The notes beneath the pieces were generated by a model, which saw only the letters and a list, made by a program, of their open reading frames with translations, had not been told where the DNA came from and ran no database searches. Of a stretch of DNA of 64,000 bases, positions 1 through 7,730 are shown one piece after another. The DNA is from Streptomyces tropicalis (GTDB lineage Bacteria > Actinomycetota > Actinomycetes > Streptomycetales > Streptomycetaceae): positions 34,360-98,359 of the forward strand of contig NZ_JARJBB010000021.1 in NCBI RefSeq assembly GCF_029269835.1. Reading direction: 5' to 3'. How positions within the stretch are numbered: position 1 is the stretch's first letter; each line of letters starts with the position of its first letter. A program made the translations under genes and the position numbers.

Positions 1-106
1 GCTGATCGGCACCACCGACGCGGTGCTGTGGCACCACGCGCGCGTGCCCGCCGCGCTGCTCTCGCCCGGCACCCGGGTGCGCTTCGTACCGGAGGGCGCC
101 GGATGA
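1..106 (+). CDS. pxpB: 5-oxoprolinase subunit PxpB (KipI family), C-terminal fragment
   Basis: This is the last 34 codons of a gene that begins before the window. The frame runs from base 2 and ends at a TGA at 104-106. The peptide starts LIGTTDAVLW and ends with SPGTRVRFVPEGAG, the usual closing stretch of the KipI/PxpB family (an LIG-T element followed by PGDxVRFVP). The stop overlaps the start of pxpC by ATGA, so the two are translationally coupled. In the family, PxpB and PxpC act with PxpA as an ATP-dependent 5-oxoprolinase that opens 5-oxoproline to glutamate; the older name is allophanate hydrolase subunit 1. Only the tail is visible, so the assignment leans on the neighbour. Confidence 0.85.
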   Translation, partial: LIGTTDAVLWHHARVPAALLSPGTRVRFVPEGAG

Positions 107-972
107 CGGACCACGCCTTCTGTGTCGTGCGCGCCGGGGCGCTCACCACCGTCCAGGACGAGGGCCGCCCCGGCCACGCCCACCTCGGTGTCCCCCGCTC
201 GGGGGCGCTGGACGCCCCGGCCGCCGCACTCGTGAACCGGCTGGTCGGCAATGCGCCCGGCGCCGCCGTGCTGGAGACCACCCTCAGCGGCTGTGCGCTG
301 CGCCCCCGTTCGGAGGTGACCGTGGCGGTCGGCGGCGCGCCCTGCCCCGTGACGGTGGACGGCCGGGCGGTGGCCTGGGGCGCGCCGGTACGGGTGCCGG
401 GCGGGGCCCTGCTCGACGTGGGCCCGGCCTCCGCAGGAGTGCGCGCCTACGTGGGCGTGTCGGGCGGGGTCGCCGTCGAGCCGGTGCTCGGCAGCCGCTC
501 CACCGACCTGCTGTCGGGACTGGGTCCGGCGCCGCTCACCGACGGGGCCGTGCTGCCGCTGGGGCCTCCGGCCGGTGTCCCCGCGCGCGTGGACGGTGCT
601 CCGCAGCCGCGCCCGCCCGCGGAGCTGGTGCTGCGGGTGGCGCTCGGGCCGCGCGACGACTGGTTCGCCCCGGCGGCCCTGCGCGTCTTCACCCGGGGCA
701 CCTACCGGGTGTCGTCGGCGAGCAACCGTATCGGACTGCGCACCGAGGGCCCCGCCCTGGAGCGCGCCCGCACCGGCGAACTGCCCAGCGAGGGCATGGT
801 GCTGGGAGCGGTGCAGGTCCCGCCCGACGGCCGCCCGGTGGTGTTCCTGGCCGACCATCCGACGACCGGGGGCTACCCCGTGATCGGGGTCGTGCGCACC
901 GCCGACCTCGCGGCCGCGGCGCAGGCGGTGCCGGGCACGCCACTGCGCTTCGTGCCGGCGGGGCGCCGCTGA
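103..972 (+). CDS. pxpC: 5-oxoprolinase subunit PxpC (biotin-dependent carboxyltransferase family)
   Basis: This 289-residue cytosolic protein is the full length of the KipA/PxpC family. The opening FCVVRAGALTTVQDEGRPG is the family signature, followed by a GVPRSGALD segment near residue 35 and the AYVGVSGGV and GSRSTDLLSG blocks near 115-135. Near the C-terminus SNRIGLRTEGP and PSEGMVLGAVQVPPDG with DHPTTGGYPVIGVV complete the pattern. The ATG at 103 was chosen because it overlaps the pxpB stop; an upstream in-frame GTG at 28 would lie inside pxpB. It should work with PxpA and PxpB in recycling 5-oxoproline to glutamate. Some database entries still call it urea amidolyase-related or allophanate hydrolase subunit 2. 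Confidence 0.93.
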   Translation: MTDHAFCVVRAGALTTVQDEGRPGHAHLGVPRSGALDAPAAALVNRLVGNAPGAAVLETTLSGCALRPRSEVTVAVGGAPCPVTVDGRAVAWGAPVRVPGGALLDVGPASAGVRAYVGVSGGVAVEPVLGSRSTDLLSGLGPAPLTDGAVLPLGPPAGVPARVDGAPQPRPPAELVLRVALGPRDDWFAPAALRVFTRGTYRVSSASNRIGLRTEGPALERARTGELPSEGMVLGAVQVPPDGRPVVFLADHPTTGGYPVIGVVRTADLAAAAQAVPGTPLRFVPAGRR

Positions 973-1520
973 GGACACGGGCGGCGCCGGTGGACGTCCC
1001 CGGGCCGCACCCGGCACGGCGTGGACACGGGCCGCGTCCGCCCGCCCGGTTGCCCGTGTGCCCGGTTGCCGGCCCGCCCGTCCGCCCGCGGCCGGCATCC
1101 GTGCCTGAGAGCGACGCCCGACGGACCGCGCCCCGCGCGCGGAGCCGCCCGCGGCCGGGATCCGCGGGTCCGGCACGGGCACTGCGCGGGCGCGGAGCCC
1201 ACCCGCACGTGCCCGGCGGCCTCGCGCAGGCCGGGCGTCGACCGCACCCCGTACGCGTCGAGCGGCGCACATCGGACGGCGCGGGTCCGGGATGCGGCCC
1301 GGCACCGGGCGGCCGGCACGGGCGGACGAGGACCGCATGCGACGCGCCCCGCACCCCCGTACGCCGAAGGCCGCACGGAAGCCGGCCATGCCCCCGTTCG
1401 CCCCGGCCGCCTGCACCCGGCGTGCGCGGCACCGCACCGCCCCGCCGAGACCCCCGCGCCCCGCACGGCCGGGCCCCCGCAGCCACCGTCCAGGCAGCGC
1501 ACCGCTGTGTCCGTGCCCGG
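973..1520. other. GC-rich spacer between convergent pxpC and the SGNH/GT operon
   Basis: This 548-base stretch separates the end of pxpC from the end of the leftward SGNH hydrolase gene. Open frames cross it on both strands, but their translations are runs of Arg, Pro, Ala and Gly with no family signature, as expected from random very GC-rich DNA. I see no promoter, no RNA gene and no clear terminator. It lies between two 3' ends, so transcripts from both sides probably end inside it. Confidence 0.5.
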
Positions 1521-2375
1521 TCACGCCGCCCTGGGTCCGGCGGGCTCCGGCAGGGACAGGGCGGCCAGGGCCGCGGACGCGGCGGCGGACGCCCTCAGGT
1601 CGAGGCGGGAACTGGTCCCGCGGGCCCGGTGGCGCAGTTCGTCGGCGGCCAGGGTGAGCAGATGCGGCAGCAGGTCGGTGCAGCGGCGGGCCACCCAGCC
1701 GGTACCCGCCGTGGCCAGCCACCTCAGGCTCGCCGCCCGGGTGGGCGCCGGGAACTCGGGGTCGGCCGAGGGCGCGGGACCGGTCGCCAGGCCGGCCCCG
1801 GCGAGCAGGGCGTGGAAGTGGACCGCGAGCCGGCGGTGCCCGCGCTCGCCGGGGTGGAGCCGGTCGGCGCTCCACATCGCACGGTCGGCGACCCACTCCC
1901 CCGCGTCGGCGTGCAGGTGCACCGCGCCGTACCGGTCGGACAGGGCGTGCACGACGGCGTTGACCGCGCGCTGCCGCCGTGCCAGGGGGAGGGCCAGCGC
2001 TCCGGGCAGGCCGAGCATCGCGCCCGGGTCGGGCAGGCATGCCGTGAGCAGGACGGCGCCCTGTCCGGCGAGTGCCGCGTAGACCCGGTCGAGCCGGGCG
2101 GCCACGGCCTGGATGTCGAAGGTGCGGCGCAGCGTGTCGTTGACGCCGACGACCACGGACGCGAGGTCCGGGCGCAGGGTGAGGGCGGCGGGCAACTGCC
2201 GCTCCCCGACGTCGCCGCTCTGGGCGCCGCTGACGGCCAGGTTGGTGAACTCCACCGGCCCCGGGGCGAGTCCGCCGGACAGCAGGGCGGCCCAGCCCCG
2301 CCACCCGTCGCCCGCGGGGTCGCCCACCCCCTCGGTCAGCGAGTCGCCGAGGGCGACGAACCGGACGGGTCTCAT
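1521..2375 (-). CDS. SGNH/GDSL hydrolase, cytosolic
   Basis: This 284-residue hydrolase has the three SGNH blocks. Block I is FVALGDSLTEG near residues 6-16 with the nucleophilic Ser, block III is GVNDTLR near 80, and block V is DRLHPGERGH near 180 with the Asp-His pair. No signal peptide or membrane segment precedes block I, so it should act in the cytosol. Its ATG overlaps the stop of the upstream glycosyltransferase by four bases. It is the last gene of a three-gene operon with two GT4 enzymes. Family members are esterases, lipases or carbohydrate deacetylases. I infer that it trims an acyl or acetyl group from the product of the two glycosyltransferases, but the substrate cannot be read from sequence. 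Confidence 0.85.
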   Translation of the reverse strand: MRPVRFVALGDSLTEGVGDPAGDGWRGWAALLSGGLAPGPVEFTNLAVSGAQSGDVGERQLPAALTLRPDLASVVVGVNDTLRRTFDIQAVAARLDRVYAALAGQGAVLLTACLPDPGAMLGLPGALALPLARRQRAVNAVVHALSDRYGAVHLHADAGEWVADRAMWSADRLHPGERGHRRLAVHFHALLAGAGLATGPAPSADPEFPAPTRAASLRWLATAGTGWVARRCTDLLPHLLTLAADELRHRARGTSSRLDLRASAAASAALAALSLPEPAGPRAA

Positions 2376-3532
2376 GCCACGCCCTGCCGCACGGTGCGGG
2401 CGGCGGGCAGCGGCGCGTCGTGGGCGCCGAGGAACGCCTCCACGGAGGCGGCCCATCCGAAGCACTCGGCACGCGCGCGTGCCGCCTCGCGCCGCCCGTG
2501 CTCCGGCCGGTCCAGCAGCGACTCCACGGCGTCCGCGAAGGCCGCGCCGTGGTCGGCGGCGACCGCGCCGGCCGGTCCGACGACCTCCGGCAGCGCCGAG
2601 GAGGCGCTCGCCACGACGGGTGTGCCGCAGGCCATCGCCTCCAGCGCGGCGAGCCCGAAGGTCTCGGCGGGCCCCGGTGCCAGGCACACGTCCGCGGAGG
2701 CCTGCAGGGCGCCCAGCAACTCGCGGTCGGCGACATGGCCGAGGAAGCGGACCGGCAGCCCCTGCTCGCCGGCGCGCTGCTCCAGGCGGGCCCGCAGCGG
2801 GCCGTCGCCGGCGACCACCAGCACCGCGGGCCGCCCGCGGCGCCGCAGTGCCGCCAGCGCGTCGAGCGCCGTCCCGGGCCGCTTCTCCACGGACAGCCGC
2901 GAGCACATCACCAGCAGCGTCTCGCCGGTACGGGCGTGCCGGGCCCGCAGGGCGCCGTCCCGCAGCGCGGGGTGGCGGGCCGCGAGGTCGACGCCGAGCG
3001 GGGCGCGCACGACGTTGCGCGCCCCGATGCGCACGAACTCGCGCTCGGCGAACTCGGTGGTGCACACGACGCGCGCGTAGGTGTGCGCGGTACGGGTGTT
3101 GAGGGCGTCGGCGGTCCGGCGCGACAGGCCCTCGGGCAGGCCCCAGGTGCGCAGGACGCCGTCGGCCGTCTCGTGGGACACCATCGCGGCCGGGACCCGC
3201 GCCCGCCGGGCCCACACCCCGGTCCATCGCAGCGTGGTGCGGTCGGAGACCTCCAGGCGGTCCGGGCCGAGCTCCTCCAGCAGGGCGGTCAGGCGGCGGC
3301 GGTCGGTGAGGACGCGGTATCCGCCGGTGCCCGGCAGCAGGCGTCCGGGCAGCGTGAGCACGCGGCCCTGGTCGGTCTCCCGGTCGGAGTACCGGTCGGC
3401 GGGCACGACCAGGACCGGTTCGTGGCCGGCCGCCCGGTAGCCGCGGCCCAGTTCGCGCAGGGCGGTGCGCAGGCCGCCGGAGGTGGGGGCGACGAAGTTG
3501 GCGAGGCGGACGATGCGCAGGGAGCCGTTCAT
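2372..3532 (-). CDS. GT4-family glycosyltransferase (second of pair)
   Basis: This 386-residue GT-B fold enzyme has a glycine-rich acceptor loop, APTSGGLRTALRELGRGYRAAGH, near residues 14-38. The donor domain carries MCSRLSVEKRPGTALDAL near 210 and AGDGPLRARLEQ near 245. The nucleotide-sugar motif, PAETFGLAALEAMACGTPVVAS, lies near 290-312 and contains the EX7E-type element (ETFGLAALE). GT4 enzymes are retaining transferases that often use GDP-mannose or UDP-sugars at the inner membrane face. It overlaps both neighbours by four bases (the other GT4 upstream, SGNH hydrolase downstream), so the three are co-translated. Mannosyl or glucosyl transfer to a lipid is plausible from similarity to MgtA/PimB-type enzymes, but donor and acceptor are not determined. 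Confidence 0.88.
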   Translation of the reverse strand: MNGSLRIVRLANFVAPTSGGLRTALRELGRGYRAAGHEPVLVVPADRYSDRETDQGRVLTLPGRLLPGTGGYRVLTDRRRLTALLEELGPDRLEVSDRTTLRWTGVWARRARVPAAMVSHETADGVLRTWGLPEGLSRRTADALNTRTAHTYARVVCTTEFAEREFVRIGARNVVRAPLGVDLAARHPALRDGALRARHARTGETLLVMCSRLSVEKRPGTALDALAALRRRGRPAVLVVAGDGPLRARLEQRAGEQGLPVRFLGHVADRELLGALQASADVCLAPGPAETFGLAALEAMACGTPVVASASSALPEVVGPAGAVAADHGAAFADAVESLLDRPEHGRREAARARAECFGWAASVEAFLGAHDAPLPAARTVRQGVA

Positions 3533-4656
3533 GCGGCCACCGCCGTCCGCCGGCCGGCGAGGACGTCCTCGTAGTGGGCGATGAGCTGGTCACCGACGGC
3601 CGCCCAGGTGCGGTCCTCGACGGCGGCGCGGGCCGCGGTGCCGAACGCGCTCCGCAGGGCTGGGTCCGCGATCAGGGCGGCGACGGCGTCGCGGACCGCG
3701 TCCGCGTCGTGCGGCGGGACGAGGAAGCCGGTGCGGCCGTGGCCGACCAGGTCGATCGGGCCGCCCGCGGCGGGTGCCACGACGGGCACTCCGCTGGCCA
3801 TGGCCTCCTGCACGGTCTGGCAGAAGGTCTCGAACGGGCCGGTGTGCGCGAAGACGTCCAACGAGGCGAAGACGCGGGCGAGTTCCTCGCCGGTGCGGCG
3901 GCCGAGGAAGACGGCTCCGGGCAGGGAGTCGGTCAGTCCGGGCAGGCTCGGGCCGTCCCCGACCACCACGACGCGCACGCCGGGCAGCCGGCAGACGCCG
4001 GCGAGGAGTTCGACGTGCTTCTCCGGGGCGAGCCGGCCGACGTAGCCGACGAGCAGTTCCCCGTCGGGGGCGAGTTCGCGGCGGAGCGCCTCGTCACGGT
4101 GGCCGGGGCGGAAGCGGACGGTGTCCACGCCACGGCGCCACAGTCTGACCCGGGGCACGCCGTGCGCCTCGAGGTCGTCCCGGGCGGCGCTGGAGGGGGC
4201 GAGGGTGAGGTCGGCGGCGGCGTGGACGGAGCGGATGCGGCGCCATGCGGCCGCCTCGCCCGCGCCCATGTAGGTGCGGGCGTAGCCGGCCAGGTCGGTC
4301 TGGTAGACGGCCACGGCGGGGATGCCGAGCCGGGTGGCGGCGGCCATGCCGCGGACGCCGAGCACGAAGGGCCCCGCCAGGTGGACGACGTCGGCGCGGT
4401 GCTCGGTGAGCGCCGCGGCGACGCGCCGGCTGGGCAGGGCGACCCGGACCTGGGGGTAGCCGGGGAGGGGCAGGGAGGGGACCCGGACGACGGGACAGGG
4501 CGCCGGGGCGTCGGGTTCCGCTCCGGCGGCGCTCGCCGGGGCGACGACGAGGGGAGCGTGACCGCGCTCGACGAGGTGCCGGGCGGTCTGGAGCGCGCAG
4601 TGGGCCACGCCGTTCACATCGGGGGGAAAGGATTCGGTCACGATGACGACTCGCAT
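3529..4656 (-). CDS. GT4-family glycosyltransferase (MgtA/PimB-like, first of operon)
   Basis: This 375-residue protein opens with RVVIVTESFPPDVNGVAHCALQ, the usual start of the GDP-mannose-dependent MgtA/PimB group. It continues with DVVHLAGPFVLGVRG near 90-104 and VYQTDLAGYARTYMG near 118-132. The donor domain has VGYVGRLAPEKHVELLAGV near 205 and VVVGDGPSLPGL near 230. The EX7E element, FETFCQTVQEAMASGVPVVAPA, is near 280. The ATG at 4656 starts the operon, and its stop overlaps the next GT4 gene. Two similar GT4 enzymes plus a hydrolase suggest stepwise assembly and trimming of a glycolipid or glycoconjugate. The precise sugar is inference. Confidence 0.9.
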   Translation of the reverse strand: MRVVIVTESFPPDVNGVAHCALQTARHLVERGHAPLVVAPASAAGAEPDAPAPCPVVRVPSLPLPGYPQVRVALPSRRVAAALTEHRADVVHLAGPFVLGVRGMAAATRLGIPAVAVYQTDLAGYARTYMGAGEAAAWRRIRSVHAAADLTLAPSSAARDDLEAHGVPRVRLWRRGVDTVRFRPGHRDEALRRELAPDGELLVGYVGRLAPEKHVELLAGVCRLPGVRVVVVGDGPSLPGLTDSLPGAVFLGRRTGEELARVFASLDVFAHTGPFETFCQTVQEAMASGVPVVAPAAGGPIDLVGHGRTGFLVPPHDADAVRDAVAALIADPALRSAFGTAARAAVEDRTWAAVGDQLIAHYEDVLAGRRTAVAA

Positions 4657-5020
4657 ACCGGTGTTCTCGCCGTACCGGACGTGGCCGCGTCAACGTCGAT
4701 CTTTCCGGACGGGGAACGCCCCGTGAGCGTTGTGCTGCCCGACCGGGCGAGTCGGCCCGCGTCCACGTACTCCTGACGCCCGGGTCGCCGCCCGTTCACG
4801 CGGGGCGGTGCGGGCCCGCCCGCCGGCCCCTCGACGCGGGCCCGGTCCGGACGTTCGGTCGAGCGCGCCCCGGCGCCTGGGCCGGTCCCCCGGGCGGGCG
4901 CGGCGACACGCGCCCTCAACGGGCCCGCCCGACGCCCGGCGCGTTCCGCACTCACCCCGCGCGGGCGACCGGAGTCAGCCCGGCCGGCGGGCCCGCCCTC
5001 GCGTGAGCGGGCGCCCCCGC
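4657..5020. other. Spacer between HEAT-repeat gene and GT operon; likely GT operon promoter region
   Basis: This spacer contains the promoter side of the glycosyltransferase operon on its left (about 4657-4780, slightly less GC-rich, with bases such as gtcaacgtcgatctttccgg) and the HEAT gene terminator at its right end. The middle is GC-rich and I see no gene in it. I could not pick out a convincing -35/-10 pair for the operon. Confidence 0.4.
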
Positions 5021-5030
5021 TCACGCGAGG
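4997..5030. terminator. 15-bp perfect hairpin overlapping the HEAT-repeat stop codon
   Basis: CCTCGCGTGAGCGGG at 4997-5011 is repeated in exact inverted form at 5016-5030 with a four-base loop. The right arm includes the last codons and the TGA of the leftward gene. There is no T tract, which is usual for Streptomyces terminators. It most likely ends the HEAT-repeat transcript. Confidence 0.75.
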
Positions 5031-6439
5031 GGCACGTCCGGCCCGATCCGGCTGCGTACGGCCGTCTGCACCTCGGCCTCCTCCGCCGGATCCGCCGCGA
5101 GGCGGCGGAGCCGGTCCACCACACGGGCGTCGCCCGTCTCGGCGTGCCGGGCGGCGAGTTCGCGGGTGGTCTCCTCGCAGTCCCAGAGGCACTCGACGGC
5201 GAAGCCGGCGGCGAAGGACGGATCGGTGGCGGCGAGGGCGCGGGCGGCCCGGCCGCGCAGATGGGAGGAGGCGGTCTCGCGGTAGACGTGGCGCAGGACC
5301 GGGGCGGCACAGGTGATGCCGAGGCGTCCGGTGCCGTCGACCAGGGTCCACAGGGTGGCGGCGTCGGGCCCCTCGCTCCGTACGGCGTCCCGGAGCGCGG
5401 CGAGGACGGCGTCGCGGTCCCGGGTGCCGCCGCGACAGGCCAGGACGCGTCCGGCGGCGGCGCCCAGCGGATCGGGCCGGCGGGCCCAGCCGCGGGCCCG
5501 TTCGACGGCGGCGGAGCCGCGCATCCGCTCGAAGGCGTCGACCGCGGCCTCCACCACGGCGCCGGAGCCGTCGGCGAACGCGGCCTCGATCAGGTCGAGG
5601 GCGCCGGGGTCGTCGCAGTCGGCGAGATAGCGCAGGGCGGTGCAGCGGGCTCCGTCGTCGCCCAGGCGGGCGGCCCGGATGATCTCGGGCCGGTCCTCGG
5701 GGCCGGCGACGGCGACCAGGCAGCGGGCGGCGGGGACGTGCAGGGCGGCGCCCCGTTCGAGGCCCTGCCGGGCCCACTCGAACACGGCCTGCACGCTCCA
5801 GCCGGGGCGGGGCCCGGTGGGGCGCATCTGCCGCTGCCAGCGGTCGAAGCAGCCGGCCTCGTGAGCGGTGCGCACCCGGCTGGCGATCGCCTCGCGCGGG
5901 TCCTCGGCCCACAGCCGCCACGGCCGCGGTTCGAAGGCGTCGCGCACGGTGGCGGCCAGTTCGGCGTCGCCCTCGGCGTCGGCCGGGAAGCGGGCGAGGA
6001 CGGGTGCCGCGAGGGCGCGCAGCGCGGTGTCGTCGTCGCGCAGCGCCAGCTCGTCCAGGGCCCAGGCCCAGTTCGAGCCGGTGGCGGCGTACCGCCGCAG
6101 CAGGGCGAGCGCGTCGGCCCTGCCGTAGGAGGCGAGATGGCCGAGCACGGCGAGCGCGAGGCCGGTGCGCGACTCGTCGGTGTCGAGGACGTCCTCGGGG
6201 TCGAAGAGGTGCGCCTCGACGGCGTCCAGCCCTCCGTGGAGGTCGAGGAAGAGCCGGGCGTAGTAGAGGGAGCGGTTCTCCACCTGCCAGTCGTGGCGGG
6301 GGTCGTGGAGCACGCAGTGCTCGAGGGCCGCGAGCGCTTCGGCGCGCGGGGCGGTGAGCGCGTGCAGCGTGCCGTCGCCGCGGCCCCGCTGGAGCAGGCC
6401 GAGCAGCGTGCCGCTGGGCGCTATGACCGGATCGAACAT
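5021..6439 (-). CDS. HEAT-repeat protein
   Basis: This 472-residue, mostly helical, Ala/Arg/Leu-rich protein has no signal peptide or membrane segment. Repeated helix pairs such as GDDGARCTALRYLADCDDPGALDLIEAAF and the GSGAVVEAAVDAFERM block that follows are typical of HEAT or PBS-lyase-like repeats, spaced about 30 residues apart from roughly residue 230 onward. The ATG at 6439 (MFDPVIAPSG) was preferred over a GTG at 6454 because a GTGAGG element sits nine bases upstream of it. HEAT repeats are protein-binding scaffolds, so no reaction can be assigned. A strong hairpin overlaps the stop codon. The next rightward gene on the same strand encodes another repeat-based binding protein (ankyrin), 325 bases away. 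Confidence 0.8.
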   Translation of the reverse strand: MFDPVIAPSGTLLGLLQRGRGDGTLHALTAPRAEALAALEHCVLHDPRHDWQVENRSLYYARLFLDLHGGLDAVEAHLFDPEDVLDTDESRTGLALAVLGHLASYGRADALALLRRYAATGSNWAWALDELALRDDDTALRALAAPVLARFPADAEGDAELAATVRDAFEPRPWRLWAEDPREAIASRVRTAHEAGCFDRWQRQMRPTGPRPGWSVQAVFEWARQGLERGAALHVPAARCLVAVAGPEDRPEIIRAARLGDDGARCTALRYLADCDDPGALDLIEAAFADGSGAVVEAAVDAFERMRGSAAVERARGWARRPDPLGAAAGRVLACRGGTRDRDAVLAALRDAVRSEGPDAATLWTLVDGTGRLGITCAAPVLRHVYRETASSHLRGRAARALAATDPSFAAGFAVECLWDCEETTRELAARHAETGDARVVDRLRRLAADPAEEAEVQTAVRSRIGPDVPLA

Positions 6440-6763
6440 GGGAAGATGCCTCACATCAAGCGTCGACGCAACCGGGGAACACGCACTACCTGGCCGCGTG
6501 ACGACACGTCGGGGCGCCCGCCGACTTCTGCTTGCTGTAGACCATCTTCCTCTGCCTCTCGTTGGTGGCCCGTGCGGACCGCATCACGGCCCGCGCGGTG
6601 CGGCACCACCTGCCCGGCCGTCGCGTCCGTGAATCACGACGTCATGATGACCCGGGCCGTGGGCTGCCGCGACCGAAATTTCCGGCGGCCTGTTACCGCC
6701 TCCCCCGTTTTCCGTGCCGTGACTGGTCAGAGGGGCCGTCCTCGTGGTGCACGGCCCCCGGGT
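6440..6763. other. Spacer upstream of the HEAT-repeat gene
   Basis: This 324-base region is somewhat richer in A/T than its surroundings around 6440-6560 and 6640-6720. It should hold the HEAT gene promoter and, at its right end, the ankyrin gene terminator. I tested the A/T-richer part by eye for tRNA-like cloverleaf pairing and found none. The frames crossing it give Arg/Pro-rich translations without a recognisable family. Confidence 0.4.
6732..6758 (-). terminator. Hairpin after the ankyrin-repeat gene
   Basis: GGGGCCGT at 6732-6739 pairs with ACGGCCCC at 6751-6758 around an 11-base loop. It lies a few bases beyond the stop codon of the leftward ankyrin gene, which is where a terminator is expected. 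Confidence 0.55.
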
Positions 6764-7156
6764 TCAGTGCTCGCCGAAGAGTTCCAGCAGTTCCGTGCGG
6801 GCGAACATGCGGGCCGTGTCGACGGCCGACGGCGTGCCCGCGTGGGGGTCCGCGCCGGCTTCCAGGAGCGCCTTGATGACGTCCTGCTCGTCCTTGAAGA
6901 CCGCTCCGGCGAGGGGGGTCTGCCCCCGGTCGTTGACGCGGTCGGCGTCGGCGCCGCGGGCCAGGAGGGCGCGGACCGCGTCGGCGTGGCCGTGGTAGGC
7001 GGCGAGCATCACGAGGCAGTCGCCGCGGTCGTTGGTCAGGCCGGCCGGGACGCCCGCGTCCACGTAGGCCACGAGTGCCTCGGTCCGGCCCCGGCGGGCC
7101 AGATCGAAGACCTTCGTCGCCAGCTCCACGACCTCGGGGTCGGGGGCTTCACTCAT
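6764..7156 (-). CDS. Small ankyrin-repeat protein
   Basis: This 130-residue cytosolic protein is made of about three ankyrin repeats. NDRGDCLVMLAAYHGHADAVRALLARGADAD (near residues 42-72) and NDRGQTPLAGAVFKDEQDVIKALLEAGADP (near 74-104) each show the G-TPL-A...G...V..LL..GAD pattern. The start is an ATG with the product beginning MSEAPDPEVVELATKVFDLAR. Short stand-alone ankyrin proteins of this kind are common in Streptomyces and serve as binding modules; the partner is not known. It is transcribed away from the small membrane protein and FtsK-like gene. A hairpin follows the stop. Confidence 0.88.
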   Translation of the reverse strand: MSEAPDPEVVELATKVFDLARRGRTEALVAYVDAGVPAGLTNDRGDCLVMLAAYHGHADAVRALLARGADADRVNDRGQTPLAGAVFKDEQDVIKALLEAGADPHAGTPSAVDTARMFARTELLELFGEH

Positions 7157-7495
7157 CGGCCGGACCGCCTCTCACTGCGAGCGCTGGGACCGGTCGTCCG
7201 TGGGTCCGGACGCCGGGGTCTTGAGGGGAGCAAGCGTACGGCGCGAGCGGTGCGCGTCCGTACGGGTGAACCGCCAGCGTACTGGCTCGTGCGGCACATG
7301 CCGCAGGGCGGCCGAGGTAGAGATCATGACAGACACGGGCTGCCGGACGGCTGCCGTCGCGCGGACCCCACCGGGTCCACCGGACGGGTTAAATCAGGCG
7401 AAATTCACCCGTTTGCACCTTTTATCCTATAGATACATGCTGTGATGATGGAAGAACTCAGGGTGACTGTCCCCTCTGACACCGGGAGCCCTCAC
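7157..7495. promoter_or_regulatory. Divergent promoter region with an AT-rich core at about 7388-7440
   Basis: This region lies between the leftward ankyrin gene and the rightward small membrane protein gene. Bases 7388-7440 are unusually AT-rich for this genome (ttaaatcagg, ttttatcctatagataca) and end about 55 bases before the chosen start at 7496. A TATCCT or TATAGA -10 element is plausible there, but I could not fix a single -35 partner. The remainder is ordinary GC-rich spacer. Confidence 0.45.
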
Positions 7496-7690
7496 ATGAT
7501 CCTCTCCATCTCCGGCGTGGTGCTGCTCGGCACCGTCGTCTTCATCTTCTTCCGCAAGGACGGACTGAAGCCCTCGCACGCGTGCACGTCGATGCTGTTC
7601 GGCTTCTACCTGTCCAGCACGGCCATCGCCCCGAGCATCAAGGCGGGCGGCGAGAGCCTGGCCAGCCTGCTCGGCGGCATGAGGTTCTGA
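7496..7690 (+). CDS. Small conserved membrane protein upstream of the FtsK-like gene
   Basis: This 64-residue protein begins ILSISGVVLLGTVVFIFFRKDGL, one clear membrane segment at about residues 3-18 followed by a charged turn. A second hydrophobic stretch runs through CTSMLFGFYLSSTAIAPSI. The ATG at 7496 has GGGAG seven bases upstream, which is better than the in-frame ATG at 7445. It ends 40 bases before the FtsK/SpoIIIE-like gene and is read in the same direction, so they are probably co-transcribed. Similar short proteins accompany FtsK/Tra-like genes in Streptomyces. The pairing suggests a partner of the ATPase at the membrane, but no activity is known to me. Confidence 0.75.
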   Translation: MILSISGVVLLGTVVFIFFRKDGLKPSHACTSMLFGFYLSSTAIAPSIKAGGESLASLLGGMRF

Positions 7691-7730
7691 CGCCTCCCGT
7701 CCCGCCCGCCCGCACACCCAGGAGGCAGCA

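Noticed and set aside
990..3080. A 696-codon plus-strand frame after pxpC
   Set aside because: It runs antisense to the SGNH and GT4 genes and is Arg/Pro/Gly low complexity.
6440..6640. A tRNA or other structured RNA in the A/T-richer spacer
   Set aside because: No acceptor stem, T-loop GTTCNANNC or anticodon arrangement could be paired.
4730..7432. A 900-codon open frame on the plus strand across the HEAT and ankyrin genes
   Set aside because: It is antisense to two genes with clear repeat motifs, and its translation is low-complexity Gly/Arg/Pro sequence. Long shadow frames are expected at this GC content.
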